A stretch of DNA of 40,601 nt from NCBI GenBank assembly GCA_937927415.1, contig CALBDS010000021.1:1-40601 (forward strand), written 5' to 3'. The notes under the pieces were generated by a model. It saw only the letters and a list, made by a program, of their open reading frames with translations. It did not search any database and was not told where the DNA came from. The position numbers and the translations under genes were made by a program. This document shows positions 33,971-40,601 of this stretch, piece after piece (the stretch's first letter is position 1; every line of letters begins with the position of its first letter). Origin of the DNA: an uncultured Rhodospirillaceae bacterium (lineage in GTDB: Bacteria > Pseudomonadota > Alphaproteobacteria > Azospirillales > Azospirillaceae).

Positions 33971-35335
33971 ATGTCCGCCCCTCCCACGACCCGCGGCGCA
34001 CCGATCACCAGCCGCAACGAGCTGGTCGCCTATCTGGAATCCGGCAACAAGCCGGCGTCGGAATGGCGCATCGGCACCGAGCACGAGAAGTTCGCCTACC
34101 GCCAGAGCGACCTGCGCCCCCTGCCCTATGACGGCGCGGACGGCATCGGCGAGCTTCTGACCCGCCTCCAGCGTTTCGGCTGGGCGCCCATGAGCGAGGG
34201 TGGCAATCTCATCGCCCTGACCCAGGACGGCGCCAACATCACGCTGGAGCCGGGCGGACAGGTGGAACTGTCGGGCGCCCCGCTCGCCACCCTGCACCAG
34301 ACCTGTGCCGAGGTGCACCAGCACCTGCGCCAGGTGCGCGAGATCGGCTCCGAACTGGGCATCGGCATGGTGGGGCTGGGCTTTCAGCCGAAATGGCCGC
34401 GCGCCGACATCCCGTGGATGCCCAAGGGCCGTTACCGCATCATGGGCGATTACATGCCCAAGCGCGGCGGTCTGGGCCTGGACATGATGCTGCGCACCTG
34501 CACCGTGCAGGTGAACCTGGACTTCGCCAGCGAAGCCGACATGGTGAAGAAGTTCCGCGTGTCGCTGGCGCTGCAGCCCATCGCCACCGCGCTGTTCGCC
34601 AACTCCCCCTTCACCGAGGGGCAGCCCAACGGCTTCCAGTCGTTCCGCAGCCACATCTGGACCGACACCGACCCCGACCGCACCGGCGACCTGCCCTTTG
34701 TGTTCGAGGACGGCTTCGGGTTCGAACGCTACGCCGACTACGCCCTTGATACGCCGATGTACTTCGTCTACCGCGACGGCAGTTATATTGATGCCTCGGG
34801 CCTGTCGTTCCGCGATTTCCTGGCCGGCAAGCTGCCGGTGCTGCCGGGGGAAACGCCGCTGATGACCGACTGGGTGGACCACCTGACCACCCTGTTCCCC
34901 GAGGTTCGGCTGAAGAAGTACCTGGAGATGCGCGGTGCCGACGGCGGCCCCTGGCGCCGCCTGTGCGCCCTGCCCGCCCTGTGGGTCGGCCTCCTCTACG
35001 ACACCGTGGCGCTGGACGCCGCGTGGGATCTGGTGAAGGACTGGACCTCGGAAGAGCGCGCCGGGTTGCGCGCCGGCGTCCCCCGCCACGCCCTGCGCAC
35101 GCCCTTCCGCGACCGTACCGTTCAGGACGTGGCCCGCGAGGTGCTGGCGATTGCCCGCGACGGCCTCGCCCGCCGTGCGCGCAACGACAACTGGGGCGAC
35201 GACGAAACCCACTTCCTCGACACCCTGTTCGCCATCGCCGAATCCGGCCAGACCCCCGCCGACGAGTTGCTGGAACGCTTCCACGGCGAATGGGCCGGCA
35301 GCGTCGATCCGGTGTTCCGGGATTACGCGTACTGA
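33971..35335 (+). CDS. gshA: Glutamate-cysteine ligase, plant/alphaproteobacterial type
   Basis: This 454-residue enzyme joins glutamate and cysteine, the first step of glutathione synthesis. EWRIGTEHEKFAYR near the start, GGNLIALTQDGANITLEPGGQ, MGDYMPKRGGLGLDMMLRTC and QVNLDFASEADMV are hallmarks of the plant-type GshA rather than the E. coli type. A GGAG lies before the ATG. The last part of the gene, with its stop codon and hairpins (from 35302), is copied again at 36217-36330 with only a few changes, marking the left edge of an accessory island. Confidence 0.97.
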   Translation: MSAPPTTRGAPITSRNELVAYLESGNKPASEWRIGTEHEKFAYRQSDLRPLPYDGADGIGELLTRLQRFGWAPMSEGGNLIALTQDGANITLEPGGQVELSGAPLATLHQTCAEVHQHLRQVREIGSELGIGMVGLGFQPKWPRADIPWMPKGRYRIMGDYMPKRGGLGLDMMLRTCTVQVNLDFASEADMVKKFRVSLALQPIATALFANSPFTEGQPNGFQSFRSHIWTDTDPDRTGDLPFVFEDGFGFERYADYALDTPMYFVYRDGSYIDASGLSFRDFLAGKLPVLPGETPLMTDWVDHLTTLFPEVRLKKYLEMRGADGGPWRRLCALPALWVGLLYDTVALDAAWDLVKDWTSEERAGLRAGVPRHALRTPFRDRTVQDVAREVLAIARDGLARRARNDNWGDDETHFLDTLFAIAESGQTPADELLERFHGEWAGSVDPVFRDYAY

Positions 35336-35416
35336 CGGGAGCGCGCTTCCCGCGCGTGCGAAGGGGCTTCCCGCCCCTTCGCCTTCCCCGGCCAAGGGCA
35401 GGGTCCTTGGAACCTG
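35302..35416. repeat. 115-bp direct repeat, copy A: 3' end of gshA with its hairpins
   Basis: This segment (last codons of gshA, stop, and three hairpins) recurs at 36217-36330 as a direct repeat. Only four differences were counted: one indel next to one substitution in the first hairpin loop, and two single substitutions. It ends 7 bp before the HigA stop codon. Confidence 0.93.
35359..35381 (+). terminator. gshA terminator-type hairpin
   Basis: CGAAGGGG / CCCCTTCG is a perfect 8-bp stem with a 7-nt loop. It is flanked by a GCGCG/CGCGC stem and a CCAAGG/CCTTGG stem. There is no U-run, so it may be an mRNA-stabilising or Rho-associated element. It could also serve the minus-strand higA. Confidence 0.6.
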
Positions 35417-35423
35417 GGGGGAA

Positions 35424-35762
35424 TCAGCGGTGGGGGCCGGTGGTCAGTTCGCCAAGGCCCGTCAGTTTGAACGCCCCCTTGCCCGGCAGGGAAACCCGCA
35501 GTTCCAGTTCTCCCCCCGCCGCTTCCACGAAACGCCGCAGGGTGGAAAGGTACAGGTCCGCCCGCTTCTCAATCTGGTGAACCGTCGGTTGCTTCACGTT
35601 CAACGCCTCGGCGACCTGACCTTGAGTCAAAGCCGCCAGCCGGCGCAGTTCCGCCAACCCGTCGATCTCGTCCAGCATTTCGGCAGCCCGAGCTTCCACC
35701 GCGGCACGCTCGTCATCCGGCATGGCAGAGAGGATGTCATCAAACGGGACCGTTGCCGTCAT
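35424..35762 (-). CDS. HigA-type antitoxin (XRE helix-turn-helix)
   Basis: This 112-residue protein has an XRE-type HTH in the middle (LRRLAALTQGQVAEALNVKQ, then PTVHQIEKRADLYLSTLRRF). HigA antitoxins bind toxin through flanking helices and repress their own operon. It lies downstream of the toxin, with stop and start overlapping as ATGA, the usual higBA order. The acidic N-terminal region is the likely toxin-binding part. The gene ends 7 bp from direct-repeat copy A. Confidence 0.9.
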   Translation of the reverse strand: MTATVPFDDILSAMPDDERAAVEARAAEMLDEIDGLAELRRLAALTQGQVAEALNVKQPTVHQIEKRADLYLSTLRRFVEAAGGELELRVSLPGKGAFKLTGLGELTTGPHR

Positions 35763-36118
35763 GGCGTGGCTCCTTTCAGGTCGGTAAGATGGTCATCATA
35801 GCGGGTGTCGGCGGTGGCGATCAGCGATGCGTAGAACCGTTTCTCCGACACCCCGCTCTTGTCGCCGGCAACCAGCACGATGGCATTGCGTTTCGGATCG
35901 AAGGCAAAGGCCACCCGCCAGACACCGCCATCCGATTTGAACCGCAGTTCCTTCATATTGGCGTGCCGGGAACCGTTCAGCGTATCGACATGCGGTCGGC
36001 CAAGCGCCGGCCCACGCTCCCCAAGCACCTTGACCGCCGCGGCAAGGTCGATCCGCACGGCTCTAGGCAGCGCCTTGAACTCAATTACGAATGCGGCATG
36101 GAACAGAACAGTGTGCAT
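35759..36118 (-). CDS. HigB/RelE-family toxin (Gp49-like)
   Basis: This 119-residue protein carries the HigB/Gp49 pattern: HAAFVIEFKALP, then HVDTLNGSRHANMKELRFKSDGGVWRVAFAFDP. It ends with VLVAGDKSGVSEKRFY and a helical tail. Members cut mRNA on the ribosome when the antitoxin is lost. A near-consensus promoter ends only 6 nt before the start codon, implying a leaderless or nearly leaderless transcript. HigA follows in the same operon. Confidence 0.9.
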   Translation of the reverse strand: MHTVLFHAAFVIEFKALPRAVRIDLAAAVKVLGERGPALGRPHVDTLNGSRHANMKELRFKSDGGVWRVAFAFDPKRNAIVLVAGDKSGVSEKRFYASLIATADTRYDDHLTDLKGATP

Positions 36119-36124
36119 GGGAGA

Positions 36125-36153
36125 TTTATAGGTTTTGAGCTATTTTGGGTCAA
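36125..36153 (-). promoter_or_regulatory. higBA promoter, likely leaderless
   Basis: On the minus strand TTGACC, 17 bp, then TATAAA make a near-perfect sigma-70 promoter. Only TCTCCC separates the -10 from the higB ATG, so transcription should begin at or right next to the start codon. The half-site TATAGG (36127-36132) overlaps the -10, and a full inverted repeat lies just upstream at 36160-36177. Confidence 0.7.
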
Positions 36154-36159
36154 GGCGAA

Positions 36160-36177
36160 TATAGGTTAAAGCCTATA
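36160..36177. promoter_or_regulatory. Inverted repeat, probable HigA operator
   Basis: TATAGG-ttaaag-CCTATA is a perfect inverted repeat just upstream of the -35 of the higBA promoter. The same TATAGG half-site overlaps the -10 (36127). Spaced half-sites around a promoter are the usual HigA autoregulation layout. Confidence 0.6.
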
Positions 36178-36216
36178 TCATAAAAACTGCGTTAAGTATC
36201 TGTGACCTCTCCGCAC

Positions 36217-36330
36217 CGTCGATCCGGTGTTCCGGGATTACGCGTACTGACGGGAGCGCGCTTTCGCGCGTGCGAAGGGGCTTCCTGCCCCTTCGCCTTC
36301 CCCGGCCAAGGGCAGGGCCCTTGGAACCTG
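36217..36330. repeat. 115-bp direct repeat, copy B: orphan gshA 3' end
   Basis: This is a second, non-functional copy of the end of gshA (encoding VDPVFRDYAY and stop) with its hairpins, in the same orientation as copy A. Together they enclose the higBA module. The third hairpin here has a longer stem (CCAAGGG/CCCTTGG) than in copy A. Confidence 0.93.
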
Positions 36331-36653
36331 TCGGGAAAATTTTAAATAGCCGCTTTTGACCCGAAGCGGACCTTTGGCCAGGACCGCTTTGCGGCCATGT
36401 TGGGCTTTTCGGCTCTGGCATTGCATTTCTGCATAGCGGATATTTTGCTAATCGCACAAAAATGCGGGAAAGTGCGGTAAGCAGTCGTTCGCTGTATCTC
36501 GCGCGAACGACTGCTTCGTGTGTGGGGGGGGCTGTTTGTGTGGTTAGCCTTCACCGCAAGCTGGCCCAAAGGAGATTTCAGGTCATCGTGAAGCGGACCC
36601 CAGTCGCAGGTGAAGACAAAATCTCGTGCTAGGTCATATTCGCTCTCTCACAA
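36331..36653. other. Non-coding gap with a strong hairpin, downstream of the SIR2 gene
   Basis: No gene is credible in these 323 bp. A perfect 14-bp inverted repeat AAGCAGTCGTTCGC / GCGAACGACTGCTT with a 10-nt loop lies at 36479-36516. Around 36350-36440 the text resembles decayed intergenic repeats seen in many alphaproteobacteria. The hairpin has no U-run, so it is not a classical terminator. Confidence 0.6.
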
Positions 36654-39098
36654 TCATGAGCCAACATCGTTGAGCGCCGATTGGGCCTTGTCCCTTTGAT
36701 ATCCTGAAGCAAGCACGCCGATTCGCTTGCGGGCATAGGTTACGAGCTGATCCCGCCCGTTATCGATCAGTGCCTTAAGCTTGTTGTCCAAGTGGTGACC
36801 CACCACGCGATACGTCCGCACGATCTCCGCAAGCGTCTCGAAAGGATAGTGCTGTGGGTCGTTCTGGTGCAGGATCTTGCTAGTAAGTTCGATTGCTTCT
36901 TTGAAATCCCTGAATAGGTCGCCCCCAACGCGGGTGGTTTTTTCCGCCCGCAACATCAGAAACTTTGCGCGCCTGTCATCAAGTTGACGCCGATCGAAAG
37001 TATTTCCGGTGCGGCGTTCGAAGTCGTCGGCTTCACCATACCCCTGTTCGAGAAACTTTTCCGCGTCCGTAAAGGCACCGGCTGCGCATTTGGCCATGTG
37101 CCATTGCAGCCAGAAAAGCGGCATTCGCCTGATTTGCGGTTCCTGCTTGTTATGTTCGAAGAACCGGTCGATTTCATCCCTGTCGGTGACGACGTCGGAA
37201 AGGATGGAAAACCGCATCAACTGACTGAATATGCGCTGTTCGAAAGGGTCGCGATAGGTCGCCGCAAGGCTCTTCAACAAAGGAACGATGGCATCGATGA
37301 TTTCGGCATCGTCGAACAGGTTTTGGAGAGTGTTCTGAGCCCCGATCGAGGGCACGGTCTGGATGATCTCTCCGGTTCTGCGTACGAGGCGGAATGTGTC
37401 ATTACCAGCCCTAGCATTCAATGTGTCGAAGATGGCGCCACAATCCCTCTCCATCGCATTGCTGAGGAAGGAAACCGATGCGTTCTCGCCGATATGGGCG
37501 AGATAGAGCGCAATTATAATCGCTGCGCGCTCAGTCTGGCTGAGTGACAACTTACTCAATTCTTCACGATATCGCTGCGTAACGTAGTCTGACCGGAGCA
37601 ACCGCATCAGGAAATGCGGCAGGCTCGCATGGCAGGTGCTCTCGATGAAACGAAGCCGCGCACCTTGATCAAGCGCATGAAAATCACGCCACCCAGCGAT
37701 CTGATCGGCGAGGTCGCTCAGAACGCGCGCCTCGTCGTTGTTGAGACGGGCAAGGGGCATTTTCCGGAAACTGCGGAAGCTTTCGAGCGATGCGAGGCCA
37801 GTAGGGCTGGCATCGACCGCCACGGCCCGGCTTGTTAGGATAAGAATGCCGTCCTGACCATCAAACTGACGCGCGATGCTGGCGAGCCATTCTGTCGGCA
37901 GATCAAAACAGTTCTCGATGATCAGTGCGGCGTTCGGCGTATGGTGAAGGATGTCTGCGACCTCGTTAAGTACGTTCGCATAGGCTTGGCGCATCTGGTA
38001 GACCGGCCTTGCCCCTGACAGGCGATAGGCAAGATCGGTTGTAAGCAGGGACTTGCCATCACAGGGGTACCCGTCAAAAAGCACGATCCGGGTATCACCT
38101 GCGATGGCGTCCAGAGTTTCCTGTATGGCGCTGCGCCGTATATGGTACTCGGATACATTGTTGGATGCATCCCGCGCAAGTTGCGAGGATTCGACCTTGC
38201 CGTAGAGAAACAGGTCTTCGATCTGCGCTTGCGTGGGAACCGTTGCTGCGGGGTTCGGAGGCGTGTATTTCGCGAAACTGGCAAGGTGTGGTGCTTTCGG
38301 TGCATCCTTGACCAAAAGCTCCTTGATGGTGGCGGCAAGCCCGGCCCGGCCAATGAAGAACGGCGAGCCGAGCCGCTTCTGAGCTGCGGTGACATCGGGG
38401 TCGGCTTGGGCGGTCGGGCGATTGATGAAGAAGGCCTTTTCGTGCAAGCCTGTCAGGTCGTTGATCGCCTGGTTGAGATGGAAATCGCCGGCATTGAACC
38501 CGACAAAGACCACGATCTGAGCCTGACCGATATCGCGCCGAAAGCGGTTGAGCCACTTCTTTACATGGGTAAGCTTCGAGTAGCTTTCGGCGCCGAGCAC
38601 GCAGCTTTCACGGATGTTATGTATGTCCCATTTCTGCACATAGCCGTGCAGATGGATGATTGGGAGATTCAGTGCGGTCGTATTGGGATCGTCGGTGTTG
38701 TTGAGGGGCTCGGCCTGTTTGTGCGCGGCCTGAGCCGCAATTTCGAGCGCATTATCGTAATTTGTCGTGTAGACCGCTTCCCAGGGGTAGCGTAACAGAT
38801 CGGCCATATCAGAGGTTACGTTGGAAACGGTGAACCGCTCTTTCAGGAGTGTCATCATGCCGTAGTCGGCAATCTTCTCCTGTAGGGCATCGGCGGCGTT
38901 TTGTAGATCCCTATATGGCGGAACCTGATGGAGTTCGGCATTGAAGAGATCGAGCAGCTGTGCACCAGTGCCGAGCGTTTCATCCGGATTGAAATTCAGA
39001 CAATCCGCAGAAAACCCGGCACCGCAGAATAGGATGCCACCGCCGCTGCGAGCTAGGTTGAAACGCCTTTGAAACACATCAAATAAGTTGCTCTCCAT
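36654..39098 (-). CDS. SIR2-like / P-loop NTPase (STAND-like) candidate anti-phage effector
   Basis: This 814-residue protein has an N-terminal SIR2-type NADase-like domain: CGAGFS (25-30), TTNYD with N113 (111-115), LHG with H151, and VGFNAGD (199-205). N113 and H151 correspond to the catalytic pair in ThsA- and DSR-type defence sirtuins. Residues about 320-500 form a P-loop NTPase with Walker A GYPCDGKS (343-350), a Walker B-like ALIIENC and the STAND-style ILILTSR at about 418-424. The remainder is helical and repeat-like, as in sensor regions of defence STAND proteins. It is shorter than typical Avs-type proteins. The expected action is NAD depletion on phage sensing; this is inferred. 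The gene is clearly AT-richer than its surroundings, suggesting transfer. The start has GGGAG 11 nt upstream. Confidence 0.9.
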   Translation of the reverse strand: MESNLFDVFQRRFNLARSGGGILFCGAGFSADCLNFNPDETLGTGAQLLDLFNAELHQVPPYRDLQNAADALQEKIADYGMMTLLKERFTVSNVTSDMADLLRYPWEAVYTTNYDNALEIAAQAAHKQAEPLNNTDDPNTTALNLPIIHLHGYVQKWDIHNIRESCVLGAESYSKLTHVKKWLNRFRRDIGQAQIVVFVGFNAGDFHLNQAINDLTGLHEKAFFINRPTAQADPDVTAAQKRLGSPFFIGRAGLAATIKELLVKDAPKAPHLASFAKYTPPNPAATVPTQAQIEDLFLYGKVESSQLARDASNNVSEYHIRRSAIQETLDAIAGDTRIVLFDGYPCDGKSLLTTDLAYRLSGARPVYQMRQAYANVLNEVADILHHTPNAALIIENCFDLPTEWLASIARQFDGQDGILILTSRAVAVDASPTGLASLESFRSFRKMPLARLNNDEARVLSDLADQIAGWRDFHALDQGARLRFIESTCHASLPHFLMRLLRSDYVTQRYREELSKLSLSQTERAAIIIALYLAHIGENASVSFLSNAMERDCGAIFDTLNARAGNDTFRLVRRTGEIIQTVPSIGAQNTLQNLFDDAEIIDAIVPLLKSLAATYRDPFEQRIFSQLMRFSILSDVVTDRDEIDRFFEHNKQEPQIRRMPLFWLQWHMAKCAAGAFTDAEKFLEQGYGEADDFERRTGNTFDRRQLDDRRAKFLMLRAEKTTRVGGDLFRDFKEAIELTSKILHQNDPQHYPFETLAEIVRTYRVVGHHLDNKLKALIDNGRDQLVTYARKRIGVLASGYQRDKAQSALNDVGS

Positions 39099-39513
39099 GG
39101 GTCCAAACTCCCAAGCTAAATTTTATTTCCAAGGAATCATGATCGCGTTTTGATCGCGTCTTCTCAGTTGCACTATCTTTTAAACATATCTGGGAGCCTT
39201 CGTCGACGCATCGTTCAGGCCGCTTCGGCAAGTATGAATCGCAGGTTCTATAACGATGGTGCAAAGATGAGGCCCTTGTCGAATGTCGGCTCCAGGCCGA
39301 AAGCCTCGCCGCATCGCTGCGGGTCAATGTCCGTTTTGTTCGACTACACCTCCAAAAGCGGTCATTCCGCTTCCGGCCCAACGCAGGCGTTCCTATTGGC
39401 AATGCCGATGTCCGCTCGTGGCGCAAAACGGACAGTACTGGACAGGGGAAAATACCCCCTGCCCTCAGAGAAAGAAAAGCCCTGACAAAGATTCAGGCTT
39501 TGCGAGATAGAAG
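39099..39513. other. Non-coding spacer between the SIR2 gene and the toxin gene
   Basis: These 415 bp hold no credible gene. The first 100 bp are AT-rich and should contain the SIR2 promoter and the tandem sites at 39140. From about 39280 to 39440 the sequence resembles the decayed intergenic repeats that alphaproteobacterial genomes often mis-annotate as short proteins; the frame starting MRHERTSALPIG (39426, minus) is of that kind. Confidence 0.55.
39140..39158. promoter_or_regulatory. Tandem TGATCGCG sites upstream of the SIR2 gene
   Basis: Two copies of TGATCGCG are separated by 3 bp (11-bp period, one helical turn), about 42 bp upstream of the SIR2 start. In-phase direct repeats suggest a regulator-binding site. 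I do not know the protein; the XRE regulator at 40020 is one candidate but its own operator looks different. Confidence 0.45.
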
Positions 39514-39783
39514 CTACAGACGGTTCTGCGCCCCATGCCAGACCCGTAGAATGGTGACGCGGGTGGAGTCTACGTCATAGACGATGACATAGGGAGGCAC
39601 AGCCATCAATTCCGGCGCGCCGTCTGCACGGAAGCGCCCGCGTTCCGGGAATTCACGGAGGCTTTCGGCGGCGGCTTTGAGACGAAGCGCCATGCGCCGG
39701 GCGGCTGCCGGATTGAAATGGCCGATGTCGTAACGGATGGCGATCAGGTCAGGAACAGCCGCCGGGGCGAACACTCCTTCCAC
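39514..39783 (-). CDS. RelE/ParE-family toxin
   Basis: This 89-residue protein has the ParE/RelE-toxin pattern: AAVPDLIAIRYDI at the start, then FNPAAARRMALRLKAAAESL and FPERGRFRADGAPEL. YVIVYDVDSTRVTILRVWHGAQNRL closes it. ParE members poison gyrase, RelE members cut mRNA; the sequence does not settle which. I choose the GTG at 39783, which yields the family-length N-terminus; the upstream TTG at 39816 would add an improbable extension. It overlaps the 3' end of the antitoxin gene. Confidence 0.88.
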   Translation of the reverse strand: MEGVFAPAAVPDLIAIRYDIGHFNPAAARRMALRLKAAAESLREFPERGRFRADGAPELMAVPPYVIVYDVDSTRVTILRVWHGAQNRL

Positions 39784-39947
39784 GACGGCGCCGGACCCTC
39801 GTCGGGTGTTCCCCAACTGTCGAGCCAGCGTGCAACGTCACTCAGAGGGATCACCTGCCCAGCCGCCACCTGGGCCCGAGCCTCGGCCACAGCGCGCGTC
39901 AACGCTTCATCGTCGGTCGGCTCGAAAACAGTCGCAGGCTCAGCCAT
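39744..39947 (-). CDS. Antitoxin partner of the RelE/ParE toxin
   Basis: This 67-residue acidic protein (EPTDDEALTRAVAEARAQVA...) carries the IPLSDVARWLDSWGT motif common to small antitoxins paired with RelE/ParE toxins. The gene lies upstream of and overlaps the toxin, the usual order for the pair. No DNA-binding domain is obvious, so operon control may need the neighbouring XRE protein. It is a typical addiction or defence-island module. Confidence 0.85.
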   Translation of the reverse strand: MAEPATVFEPTDDEALTRAVAEARAQVAAGQVIPLSDVARWLDSWGTPDEGPAPSWKECSPRRLFLT

Positions 39948-40019
39948 GACGCACCTCCGCTCTTCTATATAAGCGCCGGGCAGGGGTTCAGCCAGCTTTC
40001 TCCCGGTTTCCGTGTTTCT

Positions 40020-40367
40020 TCACCCACCCCGCCGCAACCGTCCCAGCGCCTCCACCTGTGCCACCGCGACCTCAAGGACCGGCAGGTCCAGCGACCGCGA
40101 GGCGCGCAGCAGCGAGTCTTCCAACCGTTGGCGGGCGGGGTCGGGGGCGGGGCTGTGGCCGAGGTAGTCGAGGAAATCGCCGATCGGCAACGCAAAGGCC
40201 GCGCGCAGCGCCTCCACCGTGTCCAGGCCGGGGACGTTCTGGCCGCGCTCCAGGTTCGAAATGCTGTCGGTGGACAGGCCCGCAAGCTCAGCCAGCTTCT
40301 CCTGGCTGTAGCCGCGTTCAAGACGGAGATGGCGGAGCCGTAGCCCGAAACGGGTTTCCGTAGTCAT
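40020..40367 (-). CDS. XRE-family transcriptional regulator
   Basis: This 115-residue protein has a textbook Cro/C1-type HTH at residues 8-62 (FGLRLRHLRLERGYSQEKLA, then LAGLSTDSISNLERGQNVPG). A short helical tail follows. It is the first gene of the minus-strand run that includes the toxin-antitoxin pair and the SIR2 gene. A promoter overlapped by an inverted repeat lies directly upstream, so it probably represses itself and may govern downstream genes. Confidence 0.92.
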   Translation of the reverse strand: MTTETRFGLRLRHLRLERGYSQEKLAELAGLSTDSISNLERGQNVPGLDTVEALRAAFALPIGDFLDYLGHSPAPDPARQRLEDSLLRASRSLDLPVLEVAVAQVEALGRLRRGG

Positions 40368-40376
40368 ACCGGATCG

Positions 40377-40436
40377 TAGTCCGTGCCCTTACCCTTGACA
40401 ACGGACTATCATACGATTTATTCGGACTTATCTGAA
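40377..40436 (-). promoter_or_regulatory. Promoter and operator of the XRE regulator
   Basis: TAGTCCGT (40377-40384) and its exact reverse complement ACGGACTA (40401-40408) form an inverted repeat over the promoter. A further CGGACT half-site is at 40423. On the minus strand TATGAT (40408-40413) and TTCAGA (40431-40436), 17 bp apart, make a plausible -10/-35 pair. This is the expected autorepressor layout. Confidence 0.6.
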
Positions 40437-40548
40437 CATAGTACGTCTTGCAACGCGCAGTAAGCCCATGCCACGGATACCGTCCCGGTGACGCCGCCTG
40501 CGGCTCCGATCCGGCAACCGGGAGGTGGGGCGAACGGCGCTCACGGGC

Positions 40549-40572
40549 GGGGCGGCAGCCCCATAGGCGCTA
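40549..40572. repeat. Fragment of the multi-hairpin repeat, matching the window start in inverted orientation
   Basis: GGGCGGCAGCCCCATAGGCG plus CTA is the reverse complement, with two differences, of TAGCGCCTATGGGCTACCGC at 43-62 in copy a. The repeat family therefore extends past the accessory island. Confidence 0.5.
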
Positions 40573-40601
40573 GGATAAGATATCAAGCAGGTCGTCAATC
40601 T

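Noticed and set aside
33095..35395. Minus-strand open frame of 766 codons across rsmE and gshA
   Set aside because: It is the shadow of two clearly recognised plus-strand genes, with no domain of its own.
36342..36569. 75-codon minus-strand frame downstream of the SIR2 gene
   Set aside because: No ribosome binding site or domain, and it runs through the hairpin at 36479; treated as non-coding.
39079..39426. 115-codon minus-strand frame upstream of the SIR2 gene (MRHERTSALPIG...)
   Set aside because: It overlaps the SIR2 start and ribosome binding site, and looks like the decayed intergenic repeat sequence often mis-annotated as protein in alphaproteobacteria.
35302..39513. Integrase, transposase or tRNA attachment site for the accessory island
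   Set aside because: I looked for these around the gshA duplication and the SIR2 gene and found none, so the mechanism of insertion is left open.

Overview
This window is chromosomal DNA from a GC-rich alphaproteobacterium, most likely a Rhodospirillales member close to Azospirillum. The supporting signs are the proA-nadD-rsfS-rlmH cluster, the plant/alphaproteobacterial-type glutamate-cysteine ligase, UbiA/UbiD, a FixG/CcoG copper reductase, and strong G/C preference at third codon positions. The assignment rests on gene content and composition only. No rRNA, tRNA, CRISPR array, integrase or intact insertion sequence was recognised.

Positions 1-16.5 kb are mostly housekeeping and small regulatory units. 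They hold a class-IV aminotransferase, an orphan ccoG, a small (p)ppGpp-hydrolase-like HD protein divergent from a CoxE-type VWA protein, and a degenerate GGDEF/EAL-like protein. The proA-nadD-rsfS-rlmH operon follows. A LysR / PPOX-GST divergent pair is bracketed by two paralogous uncharacterised proteins. Then come a DUF1178 zinc-ribbon protein, a GntR regulator divergent from an O-methyltransferase, and aspartate aminotransferase.

Positions 16.5-35.3 kb carry a pentapeptide-repeat protein, a hybrid histidine kinase, a phosphopantetheinyl transferase, a lipoprotein, and a MarR-FUSC exporter operon divergent from an EamA exporter. These are followed by ubiD, an ETFB-lysine-methyltransferase-like gene, a secreted CHAP protein, rubrerythrin, ubiA, a second histidine kinase with a closely similar core, rsmE and gshA.

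Positions 35.3-40.4 kb are an accessory island with every gene on the minus strand. It begins with a HigB/HigA toxin-antitoxin cassette lying between two 115-bp direct copies of the 3' end of gshA (stop codon and terminator hairpins included). Next is a visibly AT-richer 814-residue SIR2 + P-loop (STAND-like) protein with the hallmarks of an NAD-depleting anti-phage effector, flanked by decayed non-coding sequence. A RelE/ParE-type toxin with its antitoxin and an XRE regulator with its own inverted-repeat operator complete it. The SIR2 protein is the best candidate for an undescribed defence system.

An intergenic multi-hairpin repeat recurs next to gene 3' ends (about 43-110, 2696-2805, 15163-15228, 25295-25413, and a fragment at 40549-40572). 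It shows compensatory base changes between copies, which suggests selection on the folded RNA or DNA form.
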